Origin: G963677445 sp963677445 | Lineage (GTDB): Bacteria > Bacteroidota > Ignavibacteria > Ignavibacteriales > Melioribacteraceae | Direction of reading: 5' to 3' | Assembly (NCBI GenBank): GCA_963677445.2 | Contig: CAXXGF010000073.1 | Span: 62,001 to 126,000, forward strand | Length of the DNA stretch: 64,000 nucleotides | In this document: piece by piece, positions 26,937 through 35,423 of the stretch | How the letters are laid out: each line of letters starts with the position of its first letter | Position numbering within the stretch: position 1 is the first letter of the stretch | Position numbers and translations under genes: made by a program | The notes under the pieces: model-generated | Told to the model about the DNA's origin: nothing | Databases searched by the model: none | Seen by the model: only the letters and a program-made list of their open reading frames with translations

Positions 26937-28076
26937 ATGAGAGAAAAAGTATTACACTCCATAACCGGTATTTTTAATACTCCTGATGAGATAATAGAAG
27001 CAGCAGAAAAAACTGCCGAAGCCGGTTATACAAAATTTGATGTCAACACACCATATCCTGTCCACGGGATGGATGGAGCCATGAAACTGCCTCCCTCCAA
27101 ACTTGGATACGCCTCTTTGGTGTTCGGGCTTTCAGGAACTTTCGCAGCTCTGATTATAATGTATTGGATGTCGGCTGTGGATTACCCCCTTATTATTGGT
27201 GGAAAACCCTTCTTTTCATTTCCTGCTTATGTGCCTATAATGTTTGAAGTTACCGTTCTTTCCGCGTCGATCGCGACGGTAATGACAATGTTATTTGTGT
27301 TTTTTAAATTCCCCAATAATTCTCATCCTTTACATGATACCGGGTATATGAGGAAAGTATCCTCCGATAAATATGGTTTGTGTATCATGGCGGAAGATGA
27401 TAAATTCGGGCTGGATGAGGTGAAAAAATTCTTTGAAGAACTTGGCGCGGATGATATAACAGAAATATATTATGACAATTCTGTGATTTCATGGAGAACA
27501 GCGATCTTTGAGCTGAAATTTATAGCGGCGGCGGCAGTTGTGGCGCTGATAGTTTCAGGAGCAACATATCTTACTTTAAATAAACTTCTTTTTACCACAC
27601 CCTTTAACTGGATGGTAGAGCAGGAAAAAATTATACCTCAGGAGAAAAGCGAAATTTTTGCAGATGGATTTGGAATGAGAAAACCTGTCACCGGAACTGT
27701 GGCAAGGGGAGATCAGATTTATCCCTACGCCGATAGTCCTGAGGATGCTGCCGCTTTCCTTAAAAATCCTCTGCTTCCCTCAAAAGAAAATCTTAATCTT
27801 GGGAAAGAAAAATATAATATATTCTGCAGTCCCTGCCATGGTTATTACGGAGAGGGGGACAGCCGCTTAAGAGGACAATTCCCAAATCCGCCCAGCCTTC
27901 ATTCCGAAAAGGTAAGGAACTGGAGTGATGGAAGAATTTATCATGTCATTGAGGTGGGTCAGAATGTTATGCCATCTTATGCCTACCAGATGACAAATGA
28001 AGAAAAATGGGCGGCTGTCTTATATGTCCGCGCACTTCAAAGATCATTAAACGCAAGGGAGTCAGATCTGGAATGA
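26937..28076 (+). CDS. actDE: Fused ActD-ActE: two-helix membrane subunit plus monoheme cytochrome c
   Basis: Residues 1-180 are ActD-like: a cytoplasmic N-terminus with ITGIFNTPDEIIEAAEKTAE, two membrane helices (about 60-80 and 98-122), and the SDKYGLCIMAEDD ferredoxin-fold-like region with EELGADDI. Residues 190-379 are ActE-like: a membrane helix (about 193-217), a periplasmic linker with FADGFGMRKPVTGTVARGD, then the heme site CSPCH and a Met ligand candidate in NVMPSYAYQM. ActD and ActE are usually described as two separate proteins, and here there is no stop between them. Both halves look intact. It starts immediately after the actC stop and overlaps actF. Confidence 0.9.
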   Translation: MREKVLHSITGIFNTPDEIIEAAEKTAEAGYTKFDVNTPYPVHGMDGAMKLPPSKLGYASLVFGLSGTFAALIIMYWMSAVDYPLIIGGKPFFSFPAYVPIMFEVTVLSASIATVMTMLFVFFKFPNNSHPLHDTGYMRKVSSDKYGLCIMAEDDKFGLDEVKKFFEELGADDITEIYYDNSVISWRTAIFELKFIAAAAVVALIVSGATYLTLNKLLFTTPFNWMVEQEKIIPQEKSEIFADGFGMRKPVTGTVARGDQIYPYADSPEDAAAFLKNPLLPSKENLNLGKEKYNIFCSPCHGYYGEGDSRLRGQFPNPPSLHSEKVRNWSDGRIYHVIEVGQNVMPSYAYQMTNEEKWAAVLYVRALQRSLNARESDLE

Positions 28077-29263
28077 GTGAAAATAAAACAAATATTGAAT
28101 ACCAGAGAAAAGATTTACCTGGAAATTTCCTGAAAGCAGGATTAATATTAGCTGCCGCAGGTCTTATAATTATAATACTCAGTTATTTTCTTGACCACAC
28201 AAGAAGCGCATTCAATAATATTATCGGTTTGATGTTCCTTGTCAGTATCGGGCTGGGTTCACTTTTCCTTGTCGCAATTGAATATCTTGGGGGCGCGGTG
28301 TGGAGCACTCCCTTCCGGAGAATAAGTGAATTCCTCGCGGCAACACTTATTGTTGTACCTCTTCTGGCTATTCCTCTTTACTTTAATCTTCATGATCTCT
28401 TTCACTGGACTCATACGGAAGTTGTAGAAGCGGATAAAATATTAAAAGGCAAAGCTCCGTATCTAAATGAAACATTTTTTGTAATAAGAATAATCTTTTA
28501 TTTGGCTGTCTGGATTTTATTCTATTTTATTTTAACAGGAAACTCTGAAAAACAGGATAAAAGCGGCGATCAAAAACTTACGAAAAAAAATATACGTAAT
28601 TCGGCAATCTTTATACCTTTTTTCGGCCTGACAATTACATTCAGCGCAATAGATTTCATGATGAGCCTTGAACCTCACTGGTTCTCAACAATTTTCGGCG
28701 TTTATTATTTTTCAGGCACAATTCTTTGCGCTCTGGCGGCCGGCACCTGGCTTATCGTTACTCTCAATGAAAGGGGATATCTTCTTAAGGGAATAGTAAA
28801 AGATCATTATTACAGCCTGGGAGCTCTCTTATTCGCATTTACAAATTTCTGGGCATATATAGCGTTCAGCCAGTTTCTTCTTATCTGGTATGCTAATCTG
28901 CCTGAAGAAACCTTTTGGTATCTTATGAGATGGGATGGCCCCTGGATGTGGGTTTCCATTCTGCTTATGGTTGTTCATTTCGCCGTTCCATATTTCGGGC
29001 TGTTATCTCAGCCTTCAAAAATGAATCCGAAAAGATTAAAGCTAATGTCGCTGTGGATTATATTCGCCCATCTTCTGGACCTTTACTGGATTGTAATGCC
29101 GACTTATAGTAAAGAATCTGTAACTTTTGGCTGGATGGAACTTGGTTTCCCGATTTTTGTTATCGGACTTGTATTGATAGTATTCAATTTCAAGGCGGGT
29201 AAATCGAATATGGTTCCAGTAGGTGATCCGAAGTTGAAAAGAGGATTAAATTTCAGATTATAA
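28073..29263 (+). CDS. actF: ACIII NrfD-like membrane subunit ActF
   Basis: This second NrfD-type subunit of ACIII (396 aa, about ten helices) pairs with ActC in the membrane. It shows LILAAAGLIIIILSYFLDHT at the N-terminus, GLGSLFLVAIEYLGGAVWST, the LTITFSAIDFMMSLEPHWFST segment and FAVPYFGLLSQPSK. I start it at ATG 28073, which overlaps the actDE stop; an upstream in-frame ATG at 28007 lies inside actDE and adds a non-conserved 22 residues. Confidence 0.93.
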   Translation: MSENKTNIEYQRKDLPGNFLKAGLILAAAGLIIIILSYFLDHTRSAFNNIIGLMFLVSIGLGSLFLVAIEYLGGAVWSTPFRRISEFLAATLIVVPLLAIPLYFNLHDLFHWTHTEVVEADKILKGKAPYLNETFFVIRIIFYLAVWILFYFILTGNSEKQDKSGDQKLTKKNIRNSAIFIPFFGLTITFSAIDFMMSLEPHWFSTIFGVYYFSGTILCALAAGTWLIVTLNERGYLLKGIVKDHYYSLGALLFAFTNFWAYIAFSQFLLIWYANLPEETFWYLMRWDGPWMWVSILLMVVHFAVPYFGLLSQPSKMNPKRLKLMSLWIIFAHLLDLYWIVMPTYSKESVTFGWMELGFPIFVIGLVLIVFNFKAGKSNMVPVGDPKLKRGLNFRL

Positions 29264-29279
29264 CCGGGAAAATTTTATT

Positions 29280-30206
29280 ATGTCGGATATGAAAAAATAT
29301 AAAGATGAAATAAGATTTGAAGAATTATTACGGGATCCGATCAGGCTTTTCGGCTGGTTTTTCCCATATGTTTTTATACTTATTGTATTTGCGGGAATTT
29401 ATTTTTTAATCAATCTCGATGAGTTCTCTGTCATTGACTATAAAAGATCAATTATTGATTCTTCGGATGTCCGTAGAAGTATTGTTATGGCAAAAGGAAA
29501 AGAACTGCCTGCTGTGGATTTGAAAATAATTAAGTCCCCCGGACAGGAAATAATTGCCAGGGGAAAAGAACTATATGTAGCCAATTGCGCTTCCTGTCAT
29601 GGCAATGAAGGCCTGGGCAATGGCCCCGCAGGACAGTCGCTTAATCCACCACCGAGGAATTTTCATTCACTGGAAGGATGGACAAACGGACCAAAATTTT
29701 CCGAAATGTACCTGACCCTGGAGAAGGGTATCGCGGCAAACGGAATGGCTGCCTACGAGTATATGCCCCGCGATGAACGAGTAGCGATGATTCATTATCT
29801 CAGACAGTGGAGCGACTTTCCGGTCATTACGGATGAAGAGGTTGATGAGCTTAATTTCAACTATAAGCTGACCGAACCTCAGATATCTTCCAATCAGATA
29901 CCGGTGGATAAAGCCATAAAACTGATTGTGAGTGAAAATAAAGGGAAAGTAAATCGCATAGCCGGTATGGTGTCGGAGATTAAACGTGACGAATCGGATG
30001 AAGCAAAACTAATAGCCGATAACGTTCATGACCTGATTAAGGTTGTATCAGTATTTGTTGAAGGACCAATTGAAGACAGCGACGATTTCAGGAAGACCAT
30101 ATTTTCGGCGCCCGCGGAATATGGTTTCAGACAATCGGTTATATACCTAAATGATTATGACTGGAAAACAATTTATTCATATCTGAAAAAATTAAGTGAT
30201 GCTTAA
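29280..30206 (+). CDS. Membrane-anchored monoheme cytochrome c of the ACIII cluster
   Basis: The 308-residue protein has one helix at about residues 24-46, then a class I cytochrome domain with CASCHGNEGLGNGPAG (about 102-117) and a possible Met ligand in EYMPRDERVAMIHYLRQW. The C-terminal 110 residues are charged and helical with no recognised domain. It lies between actF and the SCO gene. By position it likely hands electrons from ACIII to the caa3 oxidase, or is an accessory ACIII subunit; it is similar to but separate from the ActE half of the preceding fusion. Confidence 0.85.
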   Translation: MSDMKKYKDEIRFEELLRDPIRLFGWFFPYVFILIVFAGIYFLINLDEFSVIDYKRSIIDSSDVRRSIVMAKGKELPAVDLKIIKSPGQEIIARGKELYVANCASCHGNEGLGNGPAGQSLNPPPRNFHSLEGWTNGPKFSEMYLTLEKGIAANGMAAYEYMPRDERVAMIHYLRQWSDFPVITDEEVDELNFNYKLTEPQISSNQIPVDKAIKLIVSENKGKVNRIAGMVSEIKRDESDEAKLIADNVHDLIKVVSVFVEGPIEDSDDFRKTIFSAPAEYGFRQSVIYLNDYDWKTIYSYLKKLSDA

Positions 30207-30999
30207 GAAAAAAGTCAACCAAATATCTTTTCTCTTTTTACTCTCATTTATTGTTTCTTCAGCTATTTTTGCGCAGGAGAGTACAATTAATGTGGGAATA
30301 GATGAAAAACTGGGTAACTTTCTTCCGGCTGACGCGGAATTTGTTACATCCACAGGTGAAAAAATAAAACTTGGTGAGGCCATTGACAAGCCTGTAATTC
30401 TGGCTTTTGTTTATTATGAATGTCCGGGTATATGTAATCCTCTGCTTACCGAACTTGCCTGGGTAGTGGATAAGGTTGATCTTGAACCATATGAAGACTT
30501 TAAAGTTATTTCACTGAGTTTTGATCATGAAGAAACACCTGAAATAGCCGCAAACTGGAAAAATAACTTCCTTACAAGCATAAAACGAGATTTTCCACCC
30601 GAATCATGGTTATTTCTTACTGGTGACAGTGTCAATATCAGGAAAGTTACTGACGCCGCGGGGTTCTATTTTAAACCTGTCGGTAAAGAATTTATTCACG
30701 CTGGCTCACTAATAACAATATCACCAAAAGGAAAAATATCACGATACTTATTCGGCAACACATTTAATCCCTTCGATTTAAAAATGGCGCTGATTGACGC
30801 CCAGAGTGGTAAAACAATACCAACTGTCGCGAAAGTGCTTCAGTTTTGTTTCAGCTATGATCCGGAAGGAAGGGGATATACACTAAACATTACCAGAATT
30901 ATAGGAACAATTATGCTTCTGGCAGCAGGAATTTTCCTGTTATCACTTCTGTTATTATCGAAAAAGAGAAAGAATAAAATAAAGGAGCTGAATAATTAA
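30199..30999 (+). CDS. SCO1/SenC-family copper chaperone
   Basis: It delivers copper to the CuA site of cytochrome oxidase. A signal peptide (about 1-24) is followed by a thioredoxin-like domain with the copper-binding CPGIC (YECPGICNPLL) and a distal histidine in EFIHAGSL, and a C-terminal membrane helix (about 235-256) with a basic tail anchors it. Total length is 266 residues. GTG 30196 just upstream is an alternative start. It sits directly before oxidase subunit I and its stop overlaps that start. Confidence 0.92.
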   Translation: MLKKKVNQISFLFLLSFIVSSAIFAQESTINVGIDEKLGNFLPADAEFVTSTGEKIKLGEAIDKPVILAFVYYECPGICNPLLTELAWVVDKVDLEPYEDFKVISLSFDHEETPEIAANWKNNFLTSIKRDFPPESWLFLTGDSVNIRKVTDAAGFYFKPVGKEFIHAGSLITISPKGKISRYLFGNTFNPFDLKMALIDAQSGKTIPTVAKVLQFCFSYDPEGRGYTLNITRIIGTIMLLAAGIFLLSLLLLSKKRKNKIKELNN

Positions 31000-32642
31000 T
31001 GGCTAACGGTTCAATCGCTCTTGAAGAAAAGACTTTTTTTGAAGAAGGTACAAATAAATACAAAGGGATTCTTGGCTGGATTCTGAGTACCGATCATAAA
31101 CGCATTGGTATATTATATCTGATTGTTATAGCCGGTTTTTTCCTTGTTGGCGCGTTATTGGGAGTTTTAATGAGGCTTGAGCTGATAGCTCCCGGCGAAA
31201 CAATTATGGATGCCCAATCCTATAATACGGTTTTCACTTTGCATGGTGTGATAATGATTTTCCTCTTTATCGTACCGGGGCTTCCCGCTGTTTTCGGCAA
31301 TTTTTTCCTCCCGATTCAGATAGGGGCAAAGGATGTCGCCTTTCCCAGGTTAAATCTTCTTTCATGGTGGGTATATGTAATCGGCGCCATACTGGTTCTT
31401 GTATCGCTATTCCTGCCGGGCGGTCCTATCGATACCGGCTGGACATTTTATATTCCTTATAGTGTCAGAAGTAACACCAACGTATCGCTCGCGATTTTCG
31501 CCGCATTTGTTCTCGGGTTTTCATCAATTCTTACAGGTCTTAATTTTATTACCACAATTCACAGAATGAGAGCGCCGGGCATGTCATTTTTCAGAATGCC
31601 TCTTTTTATCTGGGCTACTTATTCAACGGCCTGGATACAGATCATAGCGACCCCGATTGTTGGTATTACAATACTACTGGTCATACTTGAAAGAGCGTTC
31701 GGAGTAGGTATATTTGATCCCGCGCTGGGTGGCGACCCGCTTCTTTTTCAGCATCTTTTCTGGATTTATTCGCATCCTGCCGTCTACATAATGATATTAC
31801 CGGCAATGGGTGTCGTATCTGAAATTATTCCGACATTTGCCAGAAGAACAATATTCGGGTATAAGGCGATAGCATTTTCGAGTCTCGCCATAGCTTTTGT
31901 CGGATACCTTGTCTGGGCGCACCACATGTTTACAAGTGGAATCAGTGACACAGCAAGATGGATTTTTTCCCTTTTAACATTTATTGTGGCTCTTCCCAGC
32001 GGGGTTAAAGTTTTTAACTGGGTGGCGACAATGTATAAAGGATCGATTGATCCCAAAACGCCTTTCCTCTGGGTGATGAATTTTATTGTTCTGTTTTCCA
32101 TCGGCGGATTAACAGGATTGGTAGTAGGTTCTCTTTCCACTGATATTCATCTTCATGATACTTATTTTGTTGTAGCTCACTTTCATTATGTTATGTTTGG
32201 GGGCACCGGCACTATATTTATTGCCGCATTATATTACTGGTTCCCGAAAATGTTCGGACGAATGTATAACGAAAGGTGGGCAAATATCGCGGTCGGGCTT
32301 TTCTTTATTGCGTTCAATATGCTTTATTTCCCGAAATTCATTCTTGGATATATGGGTATGCCCCGCAGATATTTTGATTATCTGCCTGAATTTACCAATC
32401 TGCAGGTTTTATCCACAGTCGGTTCATGGCTGATGGCTATTACATTGATAATTATAGTATGGAATTTTATCAGCGCCCTGAGAAGTGGTAAAAAAGCCCA
32501 CTCAAATCCCTGGGGAGGAGTAACGCTGGAATGGCATACAACATCACCGCCACCACTTGAAAATTTTCACACAGAACCGGTTGTAAACCATGAACCATAC
32601 GATTTCAGTCAATTAAAGGATATGGATTATGAGTCAAAATAA
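30999..32642 (+). CDS. ctaD: Cytochrome c oxidase subunit I (A2 type)
   Basis: This is the heme-copper catalytic subunit (547 aa, twelve helices). Ligand motifs are in place: TLHGVIMIFLF (low-spin heme His), IYSHPAVYIMILPAMGVVSE (CuB His with the cross-link Tyr) and VWAHHMFTSG (two CuB His). DTYFVVAHFHYVMFGG carries the proximal heme a3 His. YSHP in place of GHPE, with no Glu at the end of the D-channel, marks an A2-type enzyme, the class known to partner ACIII. Start ATG follows AAAGGAGCTG and overlaps the SCO stop. Confidence 0.96.
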   Translation: MANGSIALEEKTFFEEGTNKYKGILGWILSTDHKRIGILYLIVIAGFFLVGALLGVLMRLELIAPGETIMDAQSYNTVFTLHGVIMIFLFIVPGLPAVFGNFFLPIQIGAKDVAFPRLNLLSWWVYVIGAILVLVSLFLPGGPIDTGWTFYIPYSVRSNTNVSLAIFAAFVLGFSSILTGLNFITTIHRMRAPGMSFFRMPLFIWATYSTAWIQIIATPIVGITILLVILERAFGVGIFDPALGGDPLLFQHLFWIYSHPAVYIMILPAMGVVSEIIPTFARRTIFGYKAIAFSSLAIAFVGYLVWAHHMFTSGISDTARWIFSLLTFIVALPSGVKVFNWVATMYKGSIDPKTPFLWVMNFIVLFSIGGLTGLVVGSLSTDIHLHDTYFVVAHFHYVMFGGTGTIFIAALYYWFPKMFGRMYNERWANIAVGLFFIAFNMLYFPKFILGYMGMPRRYFDYLPEFTNLQVLSTVGSWLMAITLIIIVWNFISALRSGKKAHSNPWGGVTLEWHTTSPPPLENFHTEPVVNHEPYDFSQLKDMDYESK

Positions 32643-33258
32643 TCAGGCCGCGGCGCATACCGAACATGCGCACAGAGATGATATTGGCGCTAAAATGGGA
32701 ATGTGGCTCTTTTTGTTCACCGAGCTGCTTCTTTTTGGCGGAATGTTTCTGGCTTACGGCTATTATAAGTTTCTGCATATTAATGAATTCAAATTAGCGG
32801 CTATGGAACTGGATACTATGATGGGAACAATAAATACCATCATATTGCTTACAAGCAGTCTTACCATGGCTATGTCAATTACCGCTATCCAGAAAGGCAA
32901 TAAGATTCTGGCTGTTACCAATGTTTCGGCCACAATTATCTTTGCCCTCGTATTTATGGTTAATAAATATTTTGAGTGGTCGCATAAGTTTCATCTCGAA
33001 ATTTATCCCGGTTCTGATGATATGTTTTCTAAAACAGAAGGGGAGAGGATGTATTTCGGGCTTTATTATGTTATGACCGGGCTGCATGGTTTTCATGTTA
33101 TCGTAGGAGTAGTTGTACTGATCTTTATGCTGGTATTTTTAGCCAGAGGAAAGATCAACCAGGATAAAAATGTTCAGCTCGAAAATGCCGGGTTATACTG
33201 GCACCTTGTTGATCTTATCTGGATATTCCTTTTCCCTCTTTTCTATTTAATCAAATAG
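32629..33258 (+). CDS. ctaE: Cytochrome c oxidase subunit III
   Basis: A 209-residue, five-helix subunit with GAKMGMWLFLFTELLLFGGMF at the start of the first helix, LTSSLTMAMSITAI, the TGLHGFHVIVGVVVLIFML segment with the conserved His, and LYWHLVDLIWIFLFPLFYL at the C-terminus, all canonical. Its start overlaps subunit I by 14 bases and follows AAAGGATATGG. Confidence 0.95.
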   Translation: MSQNNQAAAHTEHAHRDDIGAKMGMWLFLFTELLLFGGMFLAYGYYKFLHINEFKLAAMELDTMMGTINTIILLTSSLTMAMSITAIQKGNKILAVTNVSATIIFALVFMVNKYFEWSHKFHLEIYPGSDDMFSKTEGERMYFGLYYVMTGLHGFHVIVGVVVLIFMLVFLARGKINQDKNVQLENAGLYWHLVDLIWIFLFPLFYLIK

Positions 33259-33265
33259 GTTTGAA

Positions 33266-33556
33266 ATGGATAATAAAAATAAAGAACATCATATTACAGG
33301 ATACAATACTTACATCATCATATGGCTGGCTCTTCTGGCGCTTACTTCCATAACAGTAAGTGTTGCCGGAATGGACCTCGGTATGCTGGCGCTTCCTATA
33401 GCCCTGGCTATCGCTACCATAAAATCGTTGCTGGTTCTGAATATTTTTATGCATATAAAATTTGATGAACCGATCTTTAAAGTATTTATCTCCATTAGTG
33501 TCATTACCCTCGCGGTAATATTTTTATTAACCTTTATAGATGTGATAAACAGATGA
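33266..33556 (+). CDS. ctaF: Cytochrome c oxidase subunit IV
   Basis: A 96-residue protein with three hydrophobic helices and the sequence patterns of prokaryotic COX subunit IV: YIIIWLALLALTSITVSVAG, ALAIATIKSLLVLNIFMHIK and a final AVIFLLTFIDV. It is a small structural subunit. The stop overlaps the subunit II start by four bases. Confidence 0.9.
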   Translation: MDNKNKEHHITGYNTYIIIWLALLALTSITVSVAGMDLGMLALPIALAIATIKSLLVLNIFMHIKFDEPIFKVFISISVITLAVIFLLTFIDVINR

Positions 33557-34548
33557 GGCGGTTTATGTTTTTATTTACAGGGGACGCACCTACAAGGAGC
33601 GCAGAAACTGTAGACAGCGTTATGCTTTACATCGTTGCCATAAGTGTGATCCTGCTTGTCGGGGTTACCGCGACAATGATTTATTTTGTTTTCAGGTACC
33701 ATCGGAAGAAAGGACATAAACCTGTTGATATAGAAGGAAACGTTTGGCTGGAGATCATCTGGATTGGAATACCCACTATCCTGGTGCTGACAATGTTTTA
33801 CTACAGTTATTCAGGTTTCAGGATAATAAGGAATATTCCTGAAGATTCTTTCCAGATAAATGTCATTGCAAAAATGTGGGAATGGGATTTTAAATATGAT
33901 AACGGGAAAAATGTTGATACACTTTATGTGCCCCTGGGGAAACCAATTAAACTGCTAATGGAATCGCTTGATGTTAACCATTCACTTTATATACCCGCGT
34001 TCAGGCTAAAAGAAGATGTTATCGCGGGCAGAATAAACTATATGGGCTTTACACCGGAAAAGGTTGGCGAATATGATATTGCGTGCGCCGAATATTGCGG
34101 GCTTAATCACTCAATGATGTATACGAAAGTTGTTGTTATGCCTGAAGAAGAATTTAATCTTTGGTATAACTCAACCGATTCTGACTCAGCGAATAAAAAA
34201 ATAAGCTCACCTGACTCATCAAAGAATATATCATCAGTTTCCTACCATTCCAATAAGGAGGATATGAAATTGTTATTTTCAAAAGGCTGCCTGAGCTGTC
34301 ATTCACTTGATGGTTCCGAAGGAGTGGCGCCCACTTTCAAAGGATTGTATAACAGGGAAGTTGTCGTTTCGCAGAGTGGATATGAAAAGAAAATTATCGC
34401 CGATGAAAATTATATCAGGAAATCAATCACCGATCCGAATGAAATGATCGTTGCCGGTTATAAGGCGGGTCTTATGCCTGATCTTGAATATTTACTTGAT
34501 GATGATGAGGTCAATCAGATAGTTGAAATTTTAAAAGGAATTGATTGA
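33553..34548 (+). CDS. ctaC: Cytochrome c oxidase subunit II with C-terminal cytochrome c (caa3 type)
   Basis: The 331-residue protein has two N-terminal helices (about 24-46 and 66-86), a cupredoxin domain with the CuA ligands in NHSLYIPAFRLKED and CAEYCGLNHSMMYTKVVVM, a linker rich in Ser/Asp, and a fused cytochrome c domain with CLSCHSLDGSEGVAPTFKGL and a Met candidate in AGLMPDLEYL. The fused heme makes this a caa3-type oxidase, consistent with the A2-type subunit I and the ACIII genes upstream. Confidence 0.95.
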   Translation: MRRFMFLFTGDAPTRSAETVDSVMLYIVAISVILLVGVTATMIYFVFRYHRKKGHKPVDIEGNVWLEIIWIGIPTILVLTMFYYSYSGFRIIRNIPEDSFQINVIAKMWEWDFKYDNGKNVDTLYVPLGKPIKLLMESLDVNHSLYIPAFRLKEDVIAGRINYMGFTPEKVGEYDIACAEYCGLNHSMMYTKVVVMPEEEFNLWYNSTDSDSANKKISSPDSSKNISSVSYHSNKEDMKLLFSKGCLSCHSLDGSEGVAPTFKGLYNREVVVSQSGYEKKIIADENYIRKSITDPNEMIVAGYKAGLMPDLEYLLDDDEVNQIVEILKGID

Positions 34549-35403
34549 AAGAAAAGATTCAAATAGCGCTTGAGCTTGGAAAGGTAAGGATAACATTTTT
34601 TGTGGCTTTTTCCACATCAGCCGGATATTTGCTGTATTCATCCTCTTTTAGTCTGGAAATGTTATGGATTTGTCTTGGAGTATTTCTTCTGGCTTCAGGT
34701 TCTTCTGCAATAAATCATATACAGGAAAAAGAGACAGACCGGCTGATGAAAAGAACAAAAAACCGTCCACTGGCCGCAGAAAAAATATCTGTCAGGTCAG
34801 CATTGTTCTTTTCTATGATTCTCCTTCTTTCGGGGTCTGTTTTAACATTTTTCTCGGGAGGTTTAACCGCGCTTATTCTGGGACTAACCGCATTTGTCTG
34901 GTATAATTTAATTTATACGCCTCTGAAAAAAAGAAACGCGCTCGCGGTAATTCCCGGTTCGGTCATTGGCGCTATCCCTCCTGTAATAGGCTGGAGCGCC
35001 GCTGGAGGTTATATCCTGAATGCTGAGATTCTGGCACTGGCACTTTTTTTTCTTCATCTGGCAGATACCTCATTTCTGGCTCCTTCTCCTTTTATATGGC
35101 AAAGAATATCAGGAAGCCGGTTTCCCTACTCTCACAAGTATTTTTAATAACAGGCAGCTATCAAGAATTACATTTATCTGGATAGCCGCTCTCGCGTTCA
35201 GTTGTTTGCTGATTCCTTTCGCGGGGGGCAGGGAGGAGCTGAACCTGATAGCTCTGGCGATACCTGGAATATGGCTGATCGTATCATCAGCAAAGGCGTT
35301 GTTTTCTATTTTTGACAGGGAAAACATCCGAAAAGCTTTTCTCGCTATTAATCTTTATGTTCTTTCTGTTGTAATAATATTATCAGTTGATAAACTTATT
35401 TAG
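34545..35403 (+). pseudogene. ctaB: Protoheme IX farnesyltransferase (heme O synthase), single-base frameshift
   Basis: UbiA-family heme O synthase converts heme B to heme O, a step needed for the heme A of the upstream oxidase. TTG 34545 follows AAAGGA. The first frame carries KVRITFFVAFSTSAGYLL, NHIQEKETDRLMKRTKNRPL and YTPLKKRNALAVIPGSVIGAIPPVIGW. Homology then jumps to the +1 frame at the T8 tract 35044-35051, continuing FFIWQIPHFWLLLLLYGKEY. Deleting one T restores an intact 286-residue protein. Either the assembly has a homopolymer error, the tract is phase-variable, or the gene is newly broken. Since everything else in the operon is intact, an error or slippage seems more likely than loss. 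Confidence 0.9.
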
Positions 35404-35423
35404 AAATTTAATCAGGAATTCAG

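Noticed and set aside
28007..28072. Upstream ATG start for actF
   Set aside because: It lies inside actDE in another frame and adds no conserved sequence; ATG 28073 overlaps the stop as in tightly coupled genes.
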